NCBI GenBank assembly: GCA_945877965.1
Contig: CAMCTH010000144.1
Location: 1-9,308 of the forward strand
Source: Planctomicrobium piriforme
GTDB lineage: Bacteria; Planctomycetota; Planctomycetia; Pirellulales; PNKZ01
Reading direction: 5' to 3'
Length of the DNA: 9,308 nt
Part shown: positions 6,730 through 9,308 of the stretch, piece by piece
How the letters are laid out: every line of letters starts with the position of its first letter
How positions within the stretch are numbered: the first letter of the stretch is position 1
The notes under the pieces: model-generated
Database searches by the model: none
What the model saw: only the letters and a program-made list of their open reading frames with translations
Told to the model about the DNA's origin: nothing
Made by a program: the position numbers and the translations under genes

Positions 6730-6886
6730 GACAATCTGTTCCCCAAACGTAACTAAAGGAATGCAAAAAAGCGTATCAAAACCCATAGTCTTGCAACAGG
6801 GCTAATCCGTACTCGTGCTGCTGCCGACAAATCGTTCAATTTCCCTTGAGGTGGCGAGTACAGGCGACGCGTATCGCACAAAAGGC

Positions 6887-9148
6887 TCAGGGATTCGTGC
6901 TTTCGCCGCGAGTCGACTGAAAACGACTGGGCAATCCAACCCGCGCGTACTGAAGCAGATCATCGCCGTCGACTTGGATGATGATCGCATCCAACAACAT
7001 TTCGGTACGCGTGACGGTTCGCGTCTCCCCATTCCCAATGATTATGCGAGACCCGACGGCATATTTGTTTACAAAGTACCTGGTTTTGGGTACGACGAAT
7101 CCCGGGATGATTCTGGAAATGCCATGATCCCATTCGGCGTTGGTCGGAAAGAAATCGTCTGCCACGAGGTCATGCATCGGCAATGACTCGTCGTGCTCTA
7201 ACGTGATTCGGGATGCGCTACATGACGTAACGCGCAACTCAGCCGGGCTTCTGCCGAAAACTTTGAACGTGATTAACGTCGTGCCGGCGTGTCGGGCATA
7301 AAGTGGAAAAACGGCCCTAGTTCCGTGAGGATCTAACGACGCAAAGCCGTCCTCATCTGATCCGTAAGAAATATAATTTCTCGCCATGAGCAGTTGGCGA
7401 CCGCGAGCTTGAAATTGATACTCCAATTTAATTTCGTAGTAACCGGGCTGCGGCGTCTCTACCGCAACCGAGACCGGATCGTCCCCAATTTTGCATTGAA
7501 CGCTCTCAATTGCACGAGGCAACGCTCTTTTTTTCCAAACGATCGTCGTCGGAGAAAGCAGGTCGGGATCCCAGCCGCGCAACAAGTCTTCGTAGAGCCA
7601 ATAGTCCTGGCTAAGACACCAGGGCTGCCATCTCGGTGAATTAGAGTTTCGAGTCGTAATAATCAGATCGGCATCATGAAGCAGCGATTTCGATTGTTCA
7701 CGCTTGCTTCCGAGAGCGTGGATCGCTGAATCAACTTTCCAAGCCGGGTTTTTGCGCCTTGTTGCGCTCCAGATTCCCCAATACTCCTCGAATTCATTCT
7801 TCGCCGTCGAAGTGCGAGCTTTTTCGATATAGCTCTTCCATTCCGTTTGCAAAAAGCCGCCTAATTCCGGAATGAAAAAGCGAGCAGAGTCGGCTCGGGC
7901 CGAAGTGAGTGTCGACCGATATTCGTGCCACATCGCACCTGCACAACCCGCCGACAAACCGAGCAGAGCCAATAAGGCGGCCCAAGAAAGCGCCTTAGTG
8001 TGTAAAGCGAACCTGCCCTGGACCGCGAGCCAGAGCAGTCGCATGATGCCGATGCCTGCCGTGGCGACAGCCCAACAATAGAAGCCAAAAAAATACTTTC
8101 CGATGTGGCCGCCTATTGACGCGATCACGCCGCCGGAAAACAGCGCGACACCGATCCAAACGAGTAGTACGTGTTCACGGCGCCGAGTCACCGCAGCTAC
8201 GAGTGTCGCACCGAGAAGTACCACGAATGAGCGGATATTGGTGCCGGTAATGAGCTTCGGTGCGTCGCGAGGATCGAAGAATCGAGCGGCTTCACCATAG
8301 GCACCGAACATCCACCATTGATCGCGAGCCACGTCTTGGAAATTGTACCTCAGCATCTCAATCGGGTTACCGTGAGTAGCGGTGGTAAGCAAAATGAACC
8401 ATGTGCAAGTTGCGGAAGCGACCAAAAGCAGTACGCCCCCGACGCGCAAAGTTCGGTTGAAATAGGCATCGCCTAAAGGCCACAGCGCAAATAGACACGC
8501 GGTTGATAGGGCATAGTCGTTTGACCACACCAGCAGAATGCCGACAGCTGATCCCGCCGCAATGAACCGCAGTGGCTGCGACGGCAAGCGGATGATGCAG
8601 CAGTAGTAAAACCAAACAATGAGATAGGGAGCCGCTGAACGTAACGGGCGCAGAGAAGGACCTGGCTCTGCTGCAAATTTCAAACAATTCGGCAATGAGT
8701 CGAATTCGAACAAGGCTTGCGGAACGATGAGCCCAACCGCACTGATAGCGAAAGAGACCACGGCGAATTGAGGGCGCCAAATCAGATGCCAAATCAAGGC
8801 AATCGCCGCCCAACTGAAAAGCATAGTCACACAGTTAGCAGCAAAAACAGAGGCGGCCATCGTTGCGCCGCCGATTTCGAAGAGCGGAAAAAGGACAAAT
8901 AGCGGGCCGATCCCGAGGTAAGGAAAGAAGTCACGACCGGGAAACTGGCCTGCGTCGAGCCTATGGAGACCGCTTGCTGTTTGAAATGCCCCATCGATGT
9001 GAACCGTCGGAATATCAATCGCGATGGTAAGCGATCGGAAGAAAATCCAGAGAGTCCAAGAAATAACGATCCCGTAGCAAACAAGTCGCGACGAATTAGG
9101 GCGAACTCCCATCCTCCGTGAAAGTTGATCGTCTGCGGACTCAAACAT
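6887..9148 (-). CDS. Large polytopic membrane protein, GT-C glycosyltransferase-like, with soluble C-terminal half
   Basis: This is a 753-residue protein from the ATG at 9148, which has GGGTG five bases upstream. A TTG at 9166 would add six residues. Residues 22-406 hold about eleven hydrophobic segments. The first loop carries acidic residues and the pattern D-x-P-x-x-H-I-D-G (45-53), followed by GQFPGRDFFPYLGIGPL (68-82). That resembles the first periplasmic loop of GT-C enzymes (acidic residue, then G-x-x-P-x-R-D-F-x-x-P-x-G-P), which transfer sugars from lipid-linked donors. This supports a membrane glycosyltransferase but does not prove it. Residues 410-680 are soluble and probably outside the membrane, with a conserved-looking WKVDSAIHALGSKREQSKSLLHDADLIITTR block (470-500) and a Trp-rich WQPWCLSQDYWLYEDLL (507-523). 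Residues 685-742 look like a small beta domain (VGSRIIIGNGETRTVTR). GC is lower than in the genes to its left. Donor and acceptor are unknown. Confidence 0.7.
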   Translation of the reverse strand: MFESADDQLSRRMGVRPNSSRLVCYGIVISWTLWIFFRSLTIAIDIPTVHIDGAFQTASGLHRLDAGQFPGRDFFPYLGIGPLFVLFPLFEIGGATMAASVFAANCVTMLFSWAAIALIWHLIWRPQFAVVSFAISAVGLIVPQALFEFDSLPNCLKFAAEPGPSLRPLRSAAPYLIVWFYYCCIIRLPSQPLRFIAAGSAVGILLVWSNDYALSTACLFALWPLGDAYFNRTLRVGGVLLLVASATCTWFILLTTATHGNPIEMLRYNFQDVARDQWWMFGAYGEAARFFDPRDAPKLITGTNIRSFVVLLGATLVAAVTRRREHVLLVWIGVALFSGGVIASIGGHIGKYFFGFYCWAVATAGIGIMRLLWLAVQGRFALHTKALSWAALLALLGLSAGCAGAMWHEYRSTLTSARADSARFFIPELGGFLQTEWKSYIEKARTSTAKNEFEEYWGIWSATRRKNPAWKVDSAIHALGSKREQSKSLLHDADLIITTRNSNSPRWQPWCLSQDYWLYEDLLRGWDPDLLSPTTIVWKKRALPRAIESVQCKIGDDPVSVAVETPQPGYYEIKLEYQFQARGRQLLMARNYISYGSDEDGFASLDPHGTRAVFPLYARHAGTTLITFKVFGRSPAELRVTSCSASRITLEHDESLPMHDLVADDFFPTNAEWDHGISRIIPGFVVPKTRYFVNKYAVGSRIIIGNGETRTVTRTEMLLDAIIIQVDGDDLLQYARVGLPSRFQSTRGESTNP

Positions 9149-9308
9149 TAAGGCACCCAGAATCAATATGAAAATTCAACGGCTGTAGTCTGCGAGGCCA
9201 AATTAATCCAGTCAAGGACTGGATCTAGCAGCTCTTTAGATCAGCTCCTGACCAACGAATCAGTCTTCGGTGCGATACCAACATCGAGGACCGTCCGTTA
9301 GTAGTTTC
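9149..9308. other. Intergenic edge region, possible 3' end of an upstream minus-strand gene
   Basis: No complete gene is present here. Reading the minus strand from the window edge, two frames stay open: one to a TGA at 9262-9260 (ending DGPRCWYRTED) and one to a TAG at 9227-9225 (ending WSGADLKSC). Either could be the tail of a gene whose body lies outside the window. The first looks more protein-like, but the sequence is too short to decide. A perfect hairpin (9206-9224) follows both stops. Confidence 0.3.
9206..9224 (-). terminator. Perfect 8-bp hairpin, candidate terminator of a gene beyond the window
   Basis: ATCCAGTC (9206-9213), a 3-base loop AAG, and GACTGGAT (9217-9224) form a perfect hairpin. 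In minus-strand RNA the stem is followed by UAAUUU, a short and interrupted U-tract, and it lies after the possible stop codons noted in the edge region. On the plus strand no T-run follows. It could instead be an operator or leader hairpin of the membrane-protein gene starting at 9148, which lies 57 bp away. Confidence 0.4.

Noticed and set aside
6802..7038. Minus-strand frame of 78 codons overlapping the end of the GT-C-like gene, considered as a frameshifted continuation
   Set aside because: The main frame already ends with a plausible beta-module tail and stop. The alternative frame is Ser/Arg-rich without similarity to that tail.
1..9308. tRNA or rRNA genes, CRISPR arrays, transposases, toxin-antitoxin or defence genes
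   Set aside because: I saw no cloverleaf-like sequence, no regularly spaced repeats with unique spacers, and no transposase or nuclease motif in any credible frame.

Overview
This window comes from a bacterial chromosome, very probably a planctomycete. The main evidence is a two-gene set at 828-5172 (minus strand): a secreted protein with a planctomycete-type cytochrome c domain plus DUF1549 and DUF1553, followed by a twin-arginine-exported DUF1501 protein. This pairing is a hallmark of Planctomycetes and some relatives. The weak or absent Shine-Dalgarno sites and the family-specific PH-domain membrane protein at 6235-6729 agree with that. The lineage below phylum cannot be read from the sequence.

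Layout. 3-344 (+) is the C-terminal third of an aldo/keto reductase cut by the window edge. 370-804 (+) is a small two-helix membrane protein. It converges on 828-2306 (-), the DUF1501 protein. 2333-2477 holds a long imperfect palindrome built from 9-bp units, lying between the two genes of the DUF1501/DUF1553 pair. 2485-5172 (-) is the cytochrome-DUF1549-DUF1553 protein. A divergent intergenic region (5173-5402) with candidate promoters on both strands leads to 5403-6170 (+), a secreted, low-complexity Pro/Ser/Thr-rich protein that I do not recognise. Two back-to-back small hairpins (6185-6221) separate it from the convergent PH-domain gene at 6235-6729 (-). The last 2.3 kb (6887-9148, -) encodes a large polytopic membrane protein resembling GT-C type glycosyltransferases, with a soluble C-terminal half. 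The right edge (9149-9308) has a hairpin that could terminate a gene lying beyond the window.

How the genes fit together. The DUF1553 and DUF1501 proteins carry export signals and are probably co-transcribed. In Planctomycetes such pairs are numerous, and their biochemical role is still poorly defined. A periplasmic or cell-envelope redox or hydrolytic job is an inference. The remaining genes show no obvious pathway link to them. Base composition, estimated by eye from sample lines, falls from about 60% GC in 828-6790 to about 50-53% in 370-804 and 6800-9308, so the flanks may have a different history.

I did not find a clear new defence, mobile or RNA-guided system. The most interesting unexplained element is the palindromic repeat at 2333-2477: two of the three mismatches between its main arms become G-U wobble pairs only in the RNA sense of the surrounding operon.
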